The position numbers and the translations under genes are program-made. A DNA stretch of 64,000 bases from Hermatobates lingyangjiaoensis (taxonomy: Eukaryota; Arthropoda; Insecta; Hemiptera; Hermatobatidae), in assembly GCA_026182355.1 (NCBI GenBank), contig JAPFBL010000309.1, positions 434,001 through 498,000 of the forward strand, given 5' to 3'. Under the pieces are notes generated by a model. It saw only the letters and a list, made by a program, of their open reading frames with translations. It was not told where the DNA came from and ran no database searches. The first letter of the stretch is position 1. Each line of letters starts with the position of its first letter. Of the stretch, positions 11,181 to 23,053 are shown piece after piece.

Positions 11181-14100
11181 AAAGTATCTCTTCCGCAGTA
11201 TTCAAATATTTAAATATAATTGTGTGAATGTTATTATAATGTGAATTATATTTCATAATACAATATTGTGCAAACAAATGTATATTATTTGAAAGTCCCA
11301 TTAGGTTTGAAAATCGTAGAACTTCAAAACCGGCATATACTGAACAATATTCATTAGAGCATTACTAACATGAGCACAATGATATCATCATAGTAAACAA
11401 AATAATATACAGCGATCATTATTTTCTTTCTATTTTGTCATTTAAACGGGTTATTTTGACTATTCCTATAAAAAAATTTTCTACAAACTACAAGTTTTAG
11501 AAACTATTTCTAATAAGATCCCTATTTTATAAATCTAGGAAACAAACATGTCACTAGCAACTTTTCTTATTCAGTTCAATGAATGTTAACATTTGTTGCT
11601 TAGCTTATATCAGTCTCAACATATATGCTGTTGTAAGCTATTAAATTCCACAACACGTGTCTGTTCTTTTTTTTTTCTCGTCTTGACCAAAGAAATGCAA
11701 TATATGCCCCTGCATGGCAAATTTATTCAGGATGTGAGATCATACTCTCCCTCCGTCGACTGAATTTTTGATCTGCTCAACTCAACTATATTAAAAATTG
11801 CTTTCCTAATAATGAACTGATAAAGAACAATATACTATGTATTTTTTTGAAACAGAATTAAATTTTCGTTTTGTAACACAAAAAAACATACTAAGTGAAT
11901 GAAGAGTTCAGAAGGTTAGTAATTGAGGAAGTGTGTTCTGTGTCGTCACGTTAATATGTTGGCAGATCTGCTACTACATTTCTCCCCTTCGTTTGTGAAC
12001 TCTACAGAATAAACAAGTTAACAAATGGAGGTATACAAATGTCCCTTGCTCAGAGAGAACAGTACACTGACACGTCCACTTGCCTAACGAACCTTTTTAT
12101 TATGACGGGAAAACAACTCTCTTCATTCCTTTCATATTGTAACCAAACATCCTTTATTAATCTGCCAATAGTGTAACTTGTAACCAAGTAGTTAAACATG
12201 TTTACTTTGTTCTTAACAACGTTTAAAAATTAATTAAATAAATTTGTTTTCAAATATAAAATGTGATCTTGCTTAGTAATATTGGTTCATTACACATATA
12301 TATAGTAGATAAAAAGTATAGAGTTGGGCTTTTGTCGTAAAATAGAAATCATTGCATTAAATCTACTTAACAATGTAAACAACAACAATTAATTAGAAAT
12401 GTAAAACATGAATGTTGATTGTAAATGGTTAATAAAATTAAAATTAGAAATAGAACAAACCGTCATATCACGTATAATGCTGATGGAGTTGTCAGGCCGG
12501 TTTCGGACGTTATCCATCATGGAAAGGAACTGATGAACAATATGCATTATTAAATATATATTTAATTATTAATATATTAAAATGTACGTTATTTTTTTTT
12601 AATTTTCTATAAGGAATCTATGGTATTCGTGAAAATTCTATTTTAAGATATTGTCCGAATTACATGTTACATTACATGGGTCCCCAATGTTCTTTTATGA
12701 AGTTTTTTCGATGATGTCTGTTTGTGCGTGGGTGGGTGAGTGCGTACTCAAAAGGTTGCGTAGACGCTACGTTTAACAATCTTCGATGGATCAAATTCAT
12801 ATTTTACTCAAAAACAGACTTGAGAATTTAGATGTGCTGTAATGTTTGAGAGCAATTATGCATGACTGGAAAATAACTTTTTAGGCAATATTTATTTTTC
12901 CTAAACTACACTTGTCGGATTTGTGTGTGCATATTAATTTACATTCTTTATATTGATTTCAATTTTTTTTAAGTAAATTGACCAAGAAAATTGATCTTTA
13001 GAGGTTTGATGAAAAAAATTGAAATGATTTAATGACTTAATATGAGATGAAAGAAGAGTAAATTCTTACGTATAAAAAGTCATCGCCAATAAACGCATAG
13101 TTTCAACGCTTTCCATTAAATGATGTATTTGTCTAACGAAATGTAATCTGAATTTTGATTGTTGCATTGCATCATCGAACAATAATTAATACTAGATGTA
13201 GAATTTTTTGTGTTTATGACTCACATTATCTTTATGAATCACAGATTTTATTTTAATAGCATTCTAACTGTATTCACATTTGTAAAGAATACTATATGTT
13301 CAAAGAGAAGATATATGTAGAACATATATTAGAATTTATTTACTTAACTATTATAAATGGAAGCTATATTTGACTTGAAACGAAGAATGCAAATTCTGTG
13401 CCTAGTAGAGTTAGAAACCCTTGATCACATTATATCTGTTTTCGAGTCAATCATCTTGAAATAGACAAAGTTTTCTGTCAAATCATACTTGAAACTATAG
13501 AAGTAAAGGATACTTCTCTATCTGCATTTATGTAGATTACTAATAAACTTAAAATCTGAAGTTGAATTTAGATACACCAATGGAATAAACAGTCTGACAG
13601 CTCTGGCTGAGAACAGAACGAGCCCGATGAGTTTCAGGCCCTCTGTTCAATAATTTGCATAATATGTCATATTCAGAACTGATTACGATTCTTACGACTA
13701 ATAGTATTATTACTTCCGAATATAAAGAAATGATAAATATTTATTTAAATTAAAGCAACACAGTACATCAGTTTGTGGTTGACGAGTTTGTTATCATGTT
13801 TACTTATAGTAAAGTTGAGTGTAGGCTACTTCAGATTTTTTTATATCTGCTATAATAATACTGTAAAAAAGAAGCAATATTCATTAAAGTTTTACTAGCA
13901 TTAACACACTGATATGCATATTGTAATTTTATATTGTTGTTGCCCCAGTATATGTTAAGTAACGGATTTTTATATTGCCACACCTTGTATACTCTGTAGT
14001 CTACAATTCTATCATATTGAAATGGCTTGTTGCAATAAACGTATTGATGAAATCGACCATCATTTAAACGTGGTGTGTGTGTGTGTTTGTGTGTATATGT

Positions 14101-14440
14101 ATGGGTTTATATGTGTCTATCTTTTTTGTATATCCAGATTGAACATGTTTTCAATAATTGTACTTCTCATTTAATAGGCTCACATTTCAAATATTAGTCA
14201 CCAGATCAAATGACAATTAAATATCATTATTCATTCATTAACAATATTTTGCACCATTTCAGTGTTTTATTATATATAAGAATTTTCAAAAGAATGAAAG
14301 CACAAAATACAAGTCACTAACTTAAAACTATCTTTATTCTGTGAAATATAATAATCACAATAAGAATTCAGTAATCCTATTAAAAACTATTCAGTAAATG
14401 GTTATTGTGTGTATGGTTAATTTGACTTATGAATAATCTA
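11181..14440. other. AT-rich DNA without recognised gene
   Basis: No coding stretch supported. It contains one diverged hammerhead-like fragment (12467-12530, listed separately) and a short (GT)n-like tract near 14072-14096. Confidence 0.5.
12467..12530 (-). repeat. Hammerhead-like fragment, related to the 50611 palindrome
   Basis: On the minus strand, ATGATGGATAACGTCCGAAA followed by CCGG and TGACAACTCCAT aligns with the arms of the inverted repeat at 50611-50856. A short stem around AAC precedes GAAA. Several core bases before the stem are changed, so it is a decayed single-arm copy. Confidence 0.45.
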
Positions 14441-14550
14441 TAAGTGGTCAATGACTTAATCGACTTTAAATTTAAACAGTTCAATGATTTTATGCTCAAA
14501 CTGAAAATCAATACCAAGATTTTATTTCTCAGACTACTAGAAGTTTCCAG

Positions 14551-14641
14551 ACTTCCTGTGGAAAAGGCAGTAACTTATGAGTGGAACAAAGCTATTTTCA
14601 CCTTGAGGGGGCGAACCCTAGACAACGTGCTGAGAATAGTA
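14551..14641 (+). CDS. Candidate internal exon, unknown product
   Basis: A 91-base stretch lies between an acceptor-like TTTCCAG (ending 14550) and a donor-like GTAAGT (starting 14642). Its open frame starts LPVEKAVTYEWNKAIF and ends in GRTLDNVLRIV; base composition is less AT-rich than its surroundings and codon use looks coding-like. I do not recognise the protein. The frame stays open upstream to 14444. It may equally be chance, since splice-like words are common here. Confidence 0.25.
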
Positions 14642-15069
14642 GTAAGTTCCAAAATATTGAACGGTTGTGCTTAACAGGATACCGATGCTGTAGAAATTCC
14701 AAAGAGTTTGTTTGGTTTTCATTAAGAAGATTATAAGCTATTTATATAATTCATTCGCATGGATTGCTTAATTCAACTTTAGTCATTGGTGTTAACATAA
14801 TAATCATAATCGAAACAATAATTTCAAATTTCATAATCCGTCAACATATAATTGTGTTGTTACTTAAGTGATTTTTATAATTTTAATGTACAACGTGAAA
14901 TATAATTTTTTTAATGTGATTATTTATAATTTTATATTGAAGATGATTTGTATACGCAATATTTTTTATGAGTGCACTCTCACTAATATTTCTCTTTTTT
15001 CCTGAAGACACAAAAATTAATTCCTTTGCTTCCCTCTAATTTATTATTTGATTTTTTTCCCTTATTTTA

Positions 15070-15265
15070 TATATATATATTGATAAAAGTATTAACCGTG
15101 GAATAGAAACAAAACTTAAGTTTATCGGGACTCGGCCAGTTCTTTAGGTTCAAATTATACTCTTACTGCCAACGTTTTGGTCTTTATTTAAAACCTTTTT
15201 CATAGGCATAAGTATACATTTCAGTGTCAACAGTTCAGTGTCACGTGCAAGGACGTGAAATATTA
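15070..15265 (-). mobile_element. Family C module, first copy
   Basis: After a short TA tract, the stretch TTTATCGGGACTCGG to CATAGGC matches 29883-29980. On the minus strand a potential stem (15179-15195) with arms GGTTTTA and TAAAGACC precedes a GAAA-like position (here CAAAAC), upstream of GTTGGCAGTAAG. The expected core CTGATGA reads CTATGA, lacking the G. A CAGTGTCA-type motif follows (15221-15250), as in the other copy. It is probably a decayed PLE terminal repeat. Confidence 0.5.
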
Positions 15266-16605
15266 ATAAATCATTATAAGCAATTTGGAAATTTGAATAA
15301 GCTCCTTCAACAAAATAAATGGCGTTTATCAGTCACTGATGAACTCATGTTATTCTGATATATGTCAAAAAATCTTAGCCCCAAACTTATCATTTCATCT
15401 CGGTTTGAAAATTGAATTTTATAATACATATACTTTTCTTTATCGTGTTTATAGAGACTTTAAAAAACACATTCTAATGTTTACCAGAGGTAACTACATA
15501 AATTTTGGTAAGGAAAAAAAAAAATGTTTAACGTGAATGTATCATATTACATTGAATTATAAAATGTTCAACTGGTGATTGGGATTAAATAAATTTCATT
15601 ATTAAATTTTCATTTCATTATATTGTTATTGCACAGAGGTTAGTAAATAAGATATTATTATCAACTAATAATTCTGATTTCTTTCGTTTTGTGTGTTGTG
15701 GAGAAAAAGGTCTTAATAAGTTACAAGAAAAATAATATTACTTATGAATTATTTGTTTAATATTATTTCAAAATTCGAGGGTGATGCAATCAGTTATAGT
15801 TACTTCAAAATACTAAATCATAATATGATTGAAGGCACTAATTTTTAAATAAGTACTCTTAGAATATCATGAATTATATAAGGCATGAATCATTCAATTT
15901 CAGATAAAGACAAGAAGAAAGAGTATTGATCATGAATTCCGTGATTGATGGTTAATTCTAGGAAAAAAAATTAAAAAAAAAATTGAAATAAATCAAGGGA
16001 GAAGACTAGAAAAAGTAATTTTTCTGACACTTAAGTTTATTAAATGATTAATGAGAGATTTATTATTCGTATACTTACCTGATGCACTTCAGAGGTCCAT
16101 CATTTAGTTCGCGATCAGTCATAACGCCAACTCAATTCGTAACTCAATCGATCTTTTACCAATGAGTGTTAGTTGATATGAGAACCTATTAATTGACGTT
16201 TGATTTTCAAACAAGTTCATCGTATTCAAAATCACTTAGGAAAAATACTTTCCATTTTATAAACATCACGTTCATTCAAGTGCATTATTATTGTAATCAC
16301 TGTATAAATTTATACAATTATTAATATAGAAATCAGATAATATAAAGTAAATAAAAAGTAAAGCTTTCTTATAAAATATCTTTAAAAAAATATCGAGCAA
16401 CACATGTTGAAGATGGTATTTTCTTTTATTAACAATTATTTTCTTTTCGTCAATAAATTTGGTTGAATAAATTGAAAAATAGATACCATTCTACTTTGTA
16501 TGGTACAACAGTAAAACTTATACTTTATTATCAACCATATAGACCAAATATATGGAAAATGTTAGAAAAAAGACATAGACACACATGCATAAACACAATC
16601 ACTGT
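15266..16605. other. AT-rich DNA without recognised gene
   Basis: Only chance ORFs and homopolymer runs; nothing supported. Confidence 0.5.
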
Positions 16606-16611
16606 CACACA

Positions 16612-16658
<47 letters not shown>
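16606..16658. repeat. (CA)n microsatellite
   Basis: Roughly 25 CA units with one interruption near the start. The His/Thr-rich ORFs across it are translated repeat. Confidence 0.95.
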
Positions 16659-16662
<4 letters not shown>

Positions 16663-18209
16663 AAAATAAGGACGATCTCATCAAGACGTTACAGCAAGCC
16701 ATTTGACTATGATAGAACTCTAGACTCATATTGTATTATGAAACATTTAGATCAAATAGATATGTAGAAAAATGTTACTGCATTTGACTGCTTTCTTTAC
16801 ATATAAACCAGTTAAAAAAAAATAGATTATTGTAACCAATTGGTTTATTTCAATGTAGATGCTATATTTTACCATTTACTATAATAAAAGTTAACACATT
16901 TCTTAAATAAATTGATTAAAACTTGAAAAGCTATTTAAAAAAAATGAAAACAAGAGGTAACATTAATATTCATCTAAATTCCATGACTCTGTGAATAAAA
17001 ATTATAAAAAAAAATCGGATACATAACTAGAAATAAACTGTTACATTGTAAAGTGTCCTAAAATATCACTAATTAAATCATTGAAAGATCAATCTAATCT
17101 GAAGCATTACCCAAATGCAATCAATGCATAATAAACGTCATTATTTAGTTATAGTAAAGTTGAGTAATTATATTGTCAATTTGATTACATGTTCATTTAA
17201 AACAGCAAAGTCATTTAAATTAATTAATTAATTAATGACAAAATGACTTTAAATATTTTTTTTATAGCTTTCCTGTTCTTAACTGTCTTAACTAGATTGG
17301 ATTTGAAAGAAATGAAGCAGAGTTATATTATTTTTTTTTATTTTCATGATTAACTTTTGAGATATTAAAAATAAATTTATAATTTTATAATTATATATTG
17401 ATATAAAGATATATCTAAATAACTAAAATATATATAAAATATATAAAAATAAAATAAAGATATATCCAACAACCAAATACGGATTAATTTTAATAGCAGT
17501 CTTGTTATTACATAATATCATTATATAGTCTCTTCTGATGATCCAATACTGGCATAGTTTTTTTGCAAAGTTAAAATTTTGGTTTTCTCGAACAATCAGA
17601 AATGGAAACAGAAAATTACTTCAATAAAAAAAAAATTAATACCCTTGATGCAGTAATGAATTTGACAAATTTTATGAACGTCTGTCAAACTGTGTAACTT
17701 GTAAAGAGATTGAAAATTGTTTTATAAACATTCTCTCCTATAGACATCGGTAATTTTCTTACAAATACCAAAAATAAATTGTGACAAACTTATTATATTC
17801 GGAACCTTAAAATAGATTTCTGTTTTCAGAATTTCTATATATTACCTTTAGTAATCATTAATTATTAATTTAACAAGTAGACATTCTTAAAATTAAAATT
17901 AAAATTAAAATTGCTAATGTGTAATCTTCAAATGCTATTACGCTTCTTTATCAATATGGTATTGGTAAGTATATTAGTAGTAAGTGCTTGTAAAAGAGAT
18001 TAATTTGAAGTGACGTAATTTGTAAAATTTATCAAATGGATGCTAATTAATATCTATTCATTTATATATATAAATTAAAGACTCTATTAATAAAATTGTC
18101 TATGAAACAGACATTCATGTCTTTTTTCATGAAAATAGACATTAATTCATCAATTAATTTTTGCTAATAAATTGTATTATTTGGAAGCTATGCACAATTA
18201 AATAAAAGA
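16659..18209. other. AT-rich DNA without recognised gene
   Basis: It contains a TTAA/TTAATTAA-rich palindromic stretch (17212-17246) and an (AAAATT)n-like run at 17889-17912; no gene. Confidence 0.5.
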
Positions 18210-18397
18210 GTTATACTGAATAACTTAATTTATTCAGAAATTACACATTTTTTTTATTTTGATTTTTTAATTTATAGTAAATTAACAGCTTTTTGTTTTT
18301 ATATCAATGATCTTATTTTACATGATAGAGTTTTTTATTTGAAACTGTTTAATATTTCCTCTATAGTAAATTATATGTTGAGAATATAATATTTTTT
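18210..18397 (+). repeat. Local direct duplication, copy 1
   Basis: This stretch, from TTATACTG to GAGAATATAATATTTT, is repeated at 18792-18976 with a few substitutions and small indels. The spacing of about 580 bases and the same orientation point to a segmental tandem duplication with intervening sequence rather than a microsatellite. Confidence 0.85.
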
Positions 18398-18791
18398 AAA
18401 TTTATTTTTTTATAAAAACAGAAGATTTTAAGGCTAATAAGGCTATTTTCTTTTAGTCCAATTGAAAATTGAATGATACCATAAAATATCATTCAAAAAA
18501 GCCCGTTTAAGCATTAATAACAATAGATTGTATCATTATAATATAAAACAGAGGAAAATTCAGAAATGGTGCTAAGGTATTTCAAACAATACAACTTGTC
18601 TTCGTTAAGTTCCACAATATCTTAGTTGCATTTTTGAATTTCTTGCTGAAGTTTAGAACTAAATTTTTGCTTCACGTGTTCACTCTGAAATCTTCTTATA
18701 GTCATCATTGATATGAAATTTTGTTTAGCTTTTTCTGTAGAAGGTATAACTAAATTTAAAGAAATTAAATTTAAATTTTGCTCAATTGTTG

Positions 18792-18976
18792 GTTATACTG
18801 GCTAACTTCATTTATTCAGAAATTATACATTTTGTTATTTTGATTTTTTAATTTATTGTAAATTAACAGCTTTTTGTTTTTATATCAATGATCTTATTTT
18901 ACATGATAGAGTTTTTTATTTGAAGCTGTTTAATATTTCCTTTATAGGAAATTATATCTTGAGAATATAATATTTT
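18792..18976 (+). repeat. Local direct duplication, copy 2
   Basis: Second copy of 18210-18397; the core ATTAACAGCTTTTTGTTTTT and the following 70 bases are nearly identical. Confidence 0.85.
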
Positions 18977-19009
18977 CTGGTTTATCAAATGAACAAAAAT
19001 GGGAATCTT

Positions 19010-19460
19010 AGAAATTCTTTGAGAGAATGTGAAGGCAATGAGTTACGTAATCACGATAAGGTTCCCAACGAGATGTGTGTGATGGGTTACACAAGTGTAA
19101 AGGAATGGGCAGTGAAGCCGGAAATATGATAGGGAGTCAGGAGGTGGAAAGGCAGAGAGAACGGCGGGGATGGAGTTGTCATTATGACTTCTTGGCGACA
19201 TATTATTTGTCGTCATCCTGATAAATGACCGGTGCTAGGTAGGGGTAGGTTATTCCATATATTCAACTGTCTCAGCTCCTCACATAGTTTATAATAAAAG
19301 CGTCACATTTCACGATAGGCTGTCGTTGGGTCACTGGTGGTGGGCACGTTTCCTATCACAGAAGGGCTGGAGGCCGACCCTTCACTACGACCCTCATAAC
19401 TAGCTTCACCCCCTCGCTTTCCACCCTTGCACATTCTTATCTCCAATTCCCCACCCAGCT
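19010..19460. other. GC-richer island, function unknown
   Basis: Base composition is clearly richer in G and C than the surroundings, with G-rich and C-rich halves and no long ORF on either strand. Comparable islands lie near 32390, 33090, 38040 and 62395. Such islands in AT-rich genomes can be cis-regulatory elements, promoters or non-coding exons; the sequence does not decide. Confidence 0.4.
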
Positions 19461-21863
19461 TGCTATCCAATCATTTTCCCTTATCTCACCAAAGTTTTTC
19501 AAGCGCTTTAGAATCCTTTTTCAAAAGTACTTCTTAACAGTTCTTTTGAATTTCCTTCATAACTTAAGATACAGATGAGGTAAAACAAGAATTATTGCTC
19601 CGTCATTATACTTCTTAGCTAAATTTACGTTACTTAAATGTAAACTTAACTAAAATTAGAATCACTTTTAAAAGTGACCAAGATAATAATTGACATACAT
19701 ATAATTATTTCCATGATCCAAGAATTATCTATTTTCCCAGCTCAATACAAAAACAATTTACGTTTTTAGTTTAGCCAATTTATTAGAAATAAAACCTTTT
19801 GACTGAAACAACTGTACTCAATGGCACACTTAAACTAAATTAGTTCAATTGTTACTATGACGGGAGCCACTTGGTTTGATCGTGAGGTCTTGGTCCAATT
19901 TCAGAATTTCTTATTGTCGCTAATGTGTTGATATACATACAAAGATTAATTTTAATTAGTATTGTTCATAGAGTTTTAAAAAAAAAATTAATTGGAATCC
20001 TCATTCATATCGTTCAGAGGCTGTAGATAATATTAAACGTTGAAACGTGGATTGGGAAATGTAAAGTGCTTTCTGAGATGCCACATTTCAGAGTGTATGA
20101 TGAGAAACATGTTAAAAACCAAAGTTCTCAACAAAATTTTACTAGAAACTGTTGTTAAATATTTATTTATGTATGATACATATTTATTCTTTCTGAACTT
20201 TCTTATTGTCATTATTTTATACAATGTTATTCATTATGATGTTTATTTGTGTATTACTTCTTTAGATTAATACTACTGTTATGAAATTAAAGAAAATAGA
20301 TTAAAAACCATTTAAAACAGTTGAAGTCTTTATACTGAAACTGTTATCTTTTTTATTGTTTTAGAAGAGTTGGATTAAAGGTATCTAGTTTAAAGCTACA
20401 TCTCTCACGCTGATTATTTAAAAGGATACTGTGCCTCCAAAAATTAGGCGTCCTAAATTTTGTCTAAATGAAGTCATTTTAGGATATGGATTCTAACAAG
20501 TATCTGCCATCGTACAGGCTTCTGAATAAAGGTTTAAGTTCATTCCAAGGGACGTCGTGCTAAGATTTGTTCCACTTCATTTTAGGAAAATACGGTAAGC
20601 AAGAGTGTGAATTGAATCCAATATCTATCTAACTCGCATGCTCGTCTTTGGGCTACCATCGTTCTTTTCATGCATGTAATAATAAAGGAGATGTGTATAA
20701 ATAAGGAAATCTATAAACACAGCTATTTTTAGTACCACAGGGGTGATTATAATAATTTAAATTATGGTAAACCAACTTATCTCACCATCGTTTCTCACAA
20801 AACGTTTCTTCTCCACTGGAGCGCTTACAGAATAAATGAAACTTCAGTTCTCAGGGAATGAAACTAGGTGAAGTCTCAGCGTTTCTCTATTGGAGTAATC
20901 TCATCAGTGTACCAATACTTCATTCCTTCTTTAATTAGGTTAATTATTGTCAATTAATATTATTGTTGAGAAAAGTGAAACTAACAAAAGAGAAGAATTA
21001 TTCAAAAGTCTAGAAGAAGTCATTCCAGGATTTTTCCAAGAGACTAAATAAAAAAATGTGAAATCAAAATCGTTTTTAGAAGGGATTTTAGAGGGATTGG
21101 ATGTAAGTATATAATAATTGGTCTGACCGTAAAATATTTAGCAAAGAATAGATTCATTCTTGTGACCATAGTAACTACCTTGGTTTGATGGTACAGCTTA
21201 TTTTTAAAACTGTAAATATTATGGCATAAAACAAAGAAACATAGATCTAGGAAGTAAATGTATAAAAACTCAATAAGTTTTTACGGTCAGGAAATTATTG
21301 GAAGACAAGCCTTCCCCATGATAAATTGCGGTATAGAGACGTGACGTTTATGGTTCTAAGACATAAGGGCTAGTGCAGGTAGGGAGATGTTGTATTGTGA
21401 CTGAAAGAAATAGAAGGTATATTTACAGAGAGAAGAAAGGCCAGTAACTATTTACTGTAGAACGGAATCTGTCAAAGACAAAAACACGTTCTGTCAAACA
21501 TCTGTAGCTGGAAACTATAGGCCTGGCTGGAGGGGAATAGATTGGGTATCCTCCCTAATGGCCAACTGACTGTTGAAATATTGGTCTCAGGAAACATTTT
21601 GTTCTCATCTTAATTTCATATTCCCTATTTTTGTAAAATCCTGTTAAAATACATTAACGTTTTTGAAGTCCGTATTTACATCAATATAACATGTGTGGTT
21701 CTTAACGAAATAAAAAGAACCAAGACTTAATCTAGAATGCATATATGTTAATGAAAAATTATGTAGTAACATATGAAACTAATTTTTTATTATATTTCAC
21801 TCAAAAAAGTATAAACAGAATATTAAACAAAAGTTAAGCATTTTATATGCCTAATATTTTTTT

Positions 21864-21868
<5 letters not shown>
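19461..21868. other. AT-rich DNA without recognised gene
   Basis: Mixed composition with a moderately GC-richer part at 21290-21600; no coding frame, RNA gene or element end supported. Confidence 0.45.

Positions 21869-21914
<46 letters not shown>
21869..21914. repeat. (TA)n tract, left border of the large palindrome
   Basis: About 23 TA units directly abutting the palindrome at 21911. Confidence 0.95.
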
Positions 21915-21920
<6 letters not shown>

Positions 21921-22057
21921 AATAACGCCCCATATTTGGCTTGTATCTGCTTCTTACACAATTTCTCCAGTTTCCGGAATTCCTTCCTCGTCTCTTCAGT
22001 AAAACTATAAAGTCTATCACCAATATTACTAGTCGACATGTTTCGAATGTACCACAT
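21915..22057 (-). pseudogene. PLE-like ORF start, left arm
   Basis: Reverse-complement counterpart of the frame at 22568-22740. It reads from the ribozyme toward the border as STSNIGDRLYSFTEETRKEF and onward to KYGALFNN, where the (TA)n tract replaces it. It is shorter than the right-arm frame because the TA border cuts in before the LLPTFT motif. Confidence 0.45.
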
Positions 22058-22076
22058 TCATCATCAGGACAATAAT
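22025..22076 (-). ncRNA. Hammerhead ribozyme, left arm
   Basis: Minus strand. Stem I 5' strand ends in GTC (22070-22068), core CTGATGA (22067-22061), one T, stem II GAATGT/ACATTC with GGT loop, GAA, stem III of two pairs (AC, loop AT, GT), the cleavage-site C (22035), then GACTAGTAAT closing stem I through GAC and TAAT around an internal loop. All invariant core bases are present. It differs from the right-arm copy only in the stem III loop (AT against TT). Cleavage is predicted between 22035 and 22034. Self-cleavage itself is inferred, not shown. Confidence 0.75.
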
Positions 22077-22548
22077 GAGAGTAATAGTAGGAAAGCTAGT
22101 TATATATATAGAGATGGATTATTAATGGAAAGTTTACAGGGCATCGCCCTGTATCACGGCGCATTATGGGGGATTAAGGTAGGGTGGTTGGGCTCACCTA
22201 CTACCTGGCTAATCTGGGTGTTTCTGTTTGCAAATAGTTTTAAAATTCGACAAGAATTATTAACTTGGATATTTATGGCTGGTTGCTTTTCTTGAATAAT
22301 TATTGACAACTATTAGAAGCAATAATTATTCAAGAAAAGCAACCAGCCATAAATATCCAAGTTAATAATTCTTGTCGAATTTTAAAACTATTTGCAAACA
22401 GAAACACCCAGATTAGCCAGGTAGTAGGTGAGCCCAACCACCCTACCTTAATCCCCCATAATGCGCCGTGATACAGGGCGATGCCCTGTAAACTTTCCAT
22501 TAATAATCCATCTCTATATATATAACTAGCTTTCCTACTATTACTCTC

Positions 22549-22600
22549 ATTATTGTCCTGATGATGAATGTGGTACATTCGAAACTTGTCGACTAGTAAT
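22549..22600 (+). ncRNA. Hammerhead ribozyme, right arm
   Basis: Stem I is ATTA-TT-GTC (22549-22557) against GAC-TAG-TAAT (22591-22600), giving 3 plus 4 base pairs with an internal loop of the kind that contacts loop II. Core CTGATGA is at 22558-22564, one unpaired T follows, stem II is GAATGT (22566-22571) and ACATTC (22575-22580), then GAA, then stem III AC-TT-GT (22584-22589) and the cleavage-site C at 22590. This is a complete type I layout with a minimal stem III, as described for Penelope-like elements. Predicted cut: between 22590 and 22591, just before the short coding stretch. Confidence 0.8.
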
Positions 22601-22740
22601 ATTGGTGATAGACTTTATAGTTTTACTGAAGAGACGAGGAAGGAATTCCGGAAACTGGAGAAATTGTGTAAGAAGCAGATACAAGCCAAATATGGGGCGT
22701 TATTCAACAATATATGTTTAAATGAAGGACTGCTTCCAAC
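22568..22740 (+). pseudogene. PLE-like ORF start, right arm
   Basis: A short frame beginning at or after the ribozyme cleavage site: TSNIGDRLYSFTEETRKEFR, then KLEKLCKKQIQAKYGALFNN, then CLNEGLLPTFT before the (TA)n tract. The charged helix followed by LLPxFT resembles the N-terminal lead-in of Penelope-like reverse transcriptases, and the same LLPTYT ending appears at 59215-59262. The remainder of the enzyme is absent. Identification is by pattern only. Confidence 0.45.
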
Positions 22741-22749
22741 TTTTACAAA

Positions 22750-22774
22750 TATATATATATATATATATATATAT
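22750..22774. repeat. (TA)n tract between two palindromes
   Basis: About 12 TA units separating family E from the palindrome at 22775. Confidence 0.95.
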
Positions 22775-22911
22775 CAATTAAAATAAGCAGTGACACATAA
22801 ACAGAAACACAACAAAGACTCACTTTTCAATATTTTCGACCAATTGGTCGAAATATTGAAAAGTGAGTCTTTGTTGTGTTTCTGTTTATGTGTCACTGCT
22901 TATTTTAATTG
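22775..22911. mobile_element. Family G palindrome without a loop
   Basis: Two arms of about 67 bases meet at CAATTG with essentially no spacer and only a one-base indel. The centre reads TCGACCAATTGGTCGAAATATTG: half of it looks like hammerhead stem II (GACC) followed by GAAA, mirrored on itself. It is bordered by TA tracts on the left and, after a short unrelated stretch, on the right (22955-22995). The outer sequence (TGTGTTTCTGTTTATG) resembles ends of families B and D. Confidence 0.7.
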
Positions 22912-22949
22912 TTATTTGTCCTGCCGGACCGTTTTTCGTTTATCATGGT

Positions 22950-22954
<5 letters not shown>

Positions 22955-22995
<41 letters not shown>
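22955..22995. repeat. (TA)n tract
   Basis: About 20 TA units followed by a (TG)n-like tail. Confidence 0.95.
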
Positions 22996-22998
<3 letters not shown>

Positions 22999-23053
22999 GG
23001 TGTGCGTGTGTATGATTTTCCTAATGTTCCTCGGATGAAAAAAAATTATTAAC

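Larger units (their letters stand above)
21911..22714. mobile_element. Family E: 395-base-arm palindrome derived from a PLE 5' end
   Basis: Arms 21911-22305 and 22320-22714 are reverse complements around a 14-base loop (22306-22319). By eye they differ at a single base and have no indel, so the structure is young or actively corrected. Each arm reads outward from the loop as: leader of about 230 bases, a hammerhead ribozyme, then a short open frame. (TA)n tracts border both sides. I read it as two head-to-head copies of the 5' terminal part of a Penelope-like element, a group in which hammerhead motifs are known. No reverse transcriptase or GIY-YIG endonuclease is present. A diverged single arm lies at 47536-47600. 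Confidence 0.75.

Noticed and set aside
16463..16767. His/Thr-repeat ORFs
   Set aside because: Translated (CA)n microsatellite.
22038..22578. Two identical 82-85-residue ORFs on opposite strands reading MYHIHHQDNNESNSR
   Set aside because: They are the antisense frame of the ribozyme region in both palindrome arms. The identity follows from the inverted repeat and does not show coding selection.
22956..23038. ORFs with Ile-Tyr repeats, here and at other (TA)n tracts
   Set aside because: They are translated TA microsatellites, with no coding signal outside the repeat.
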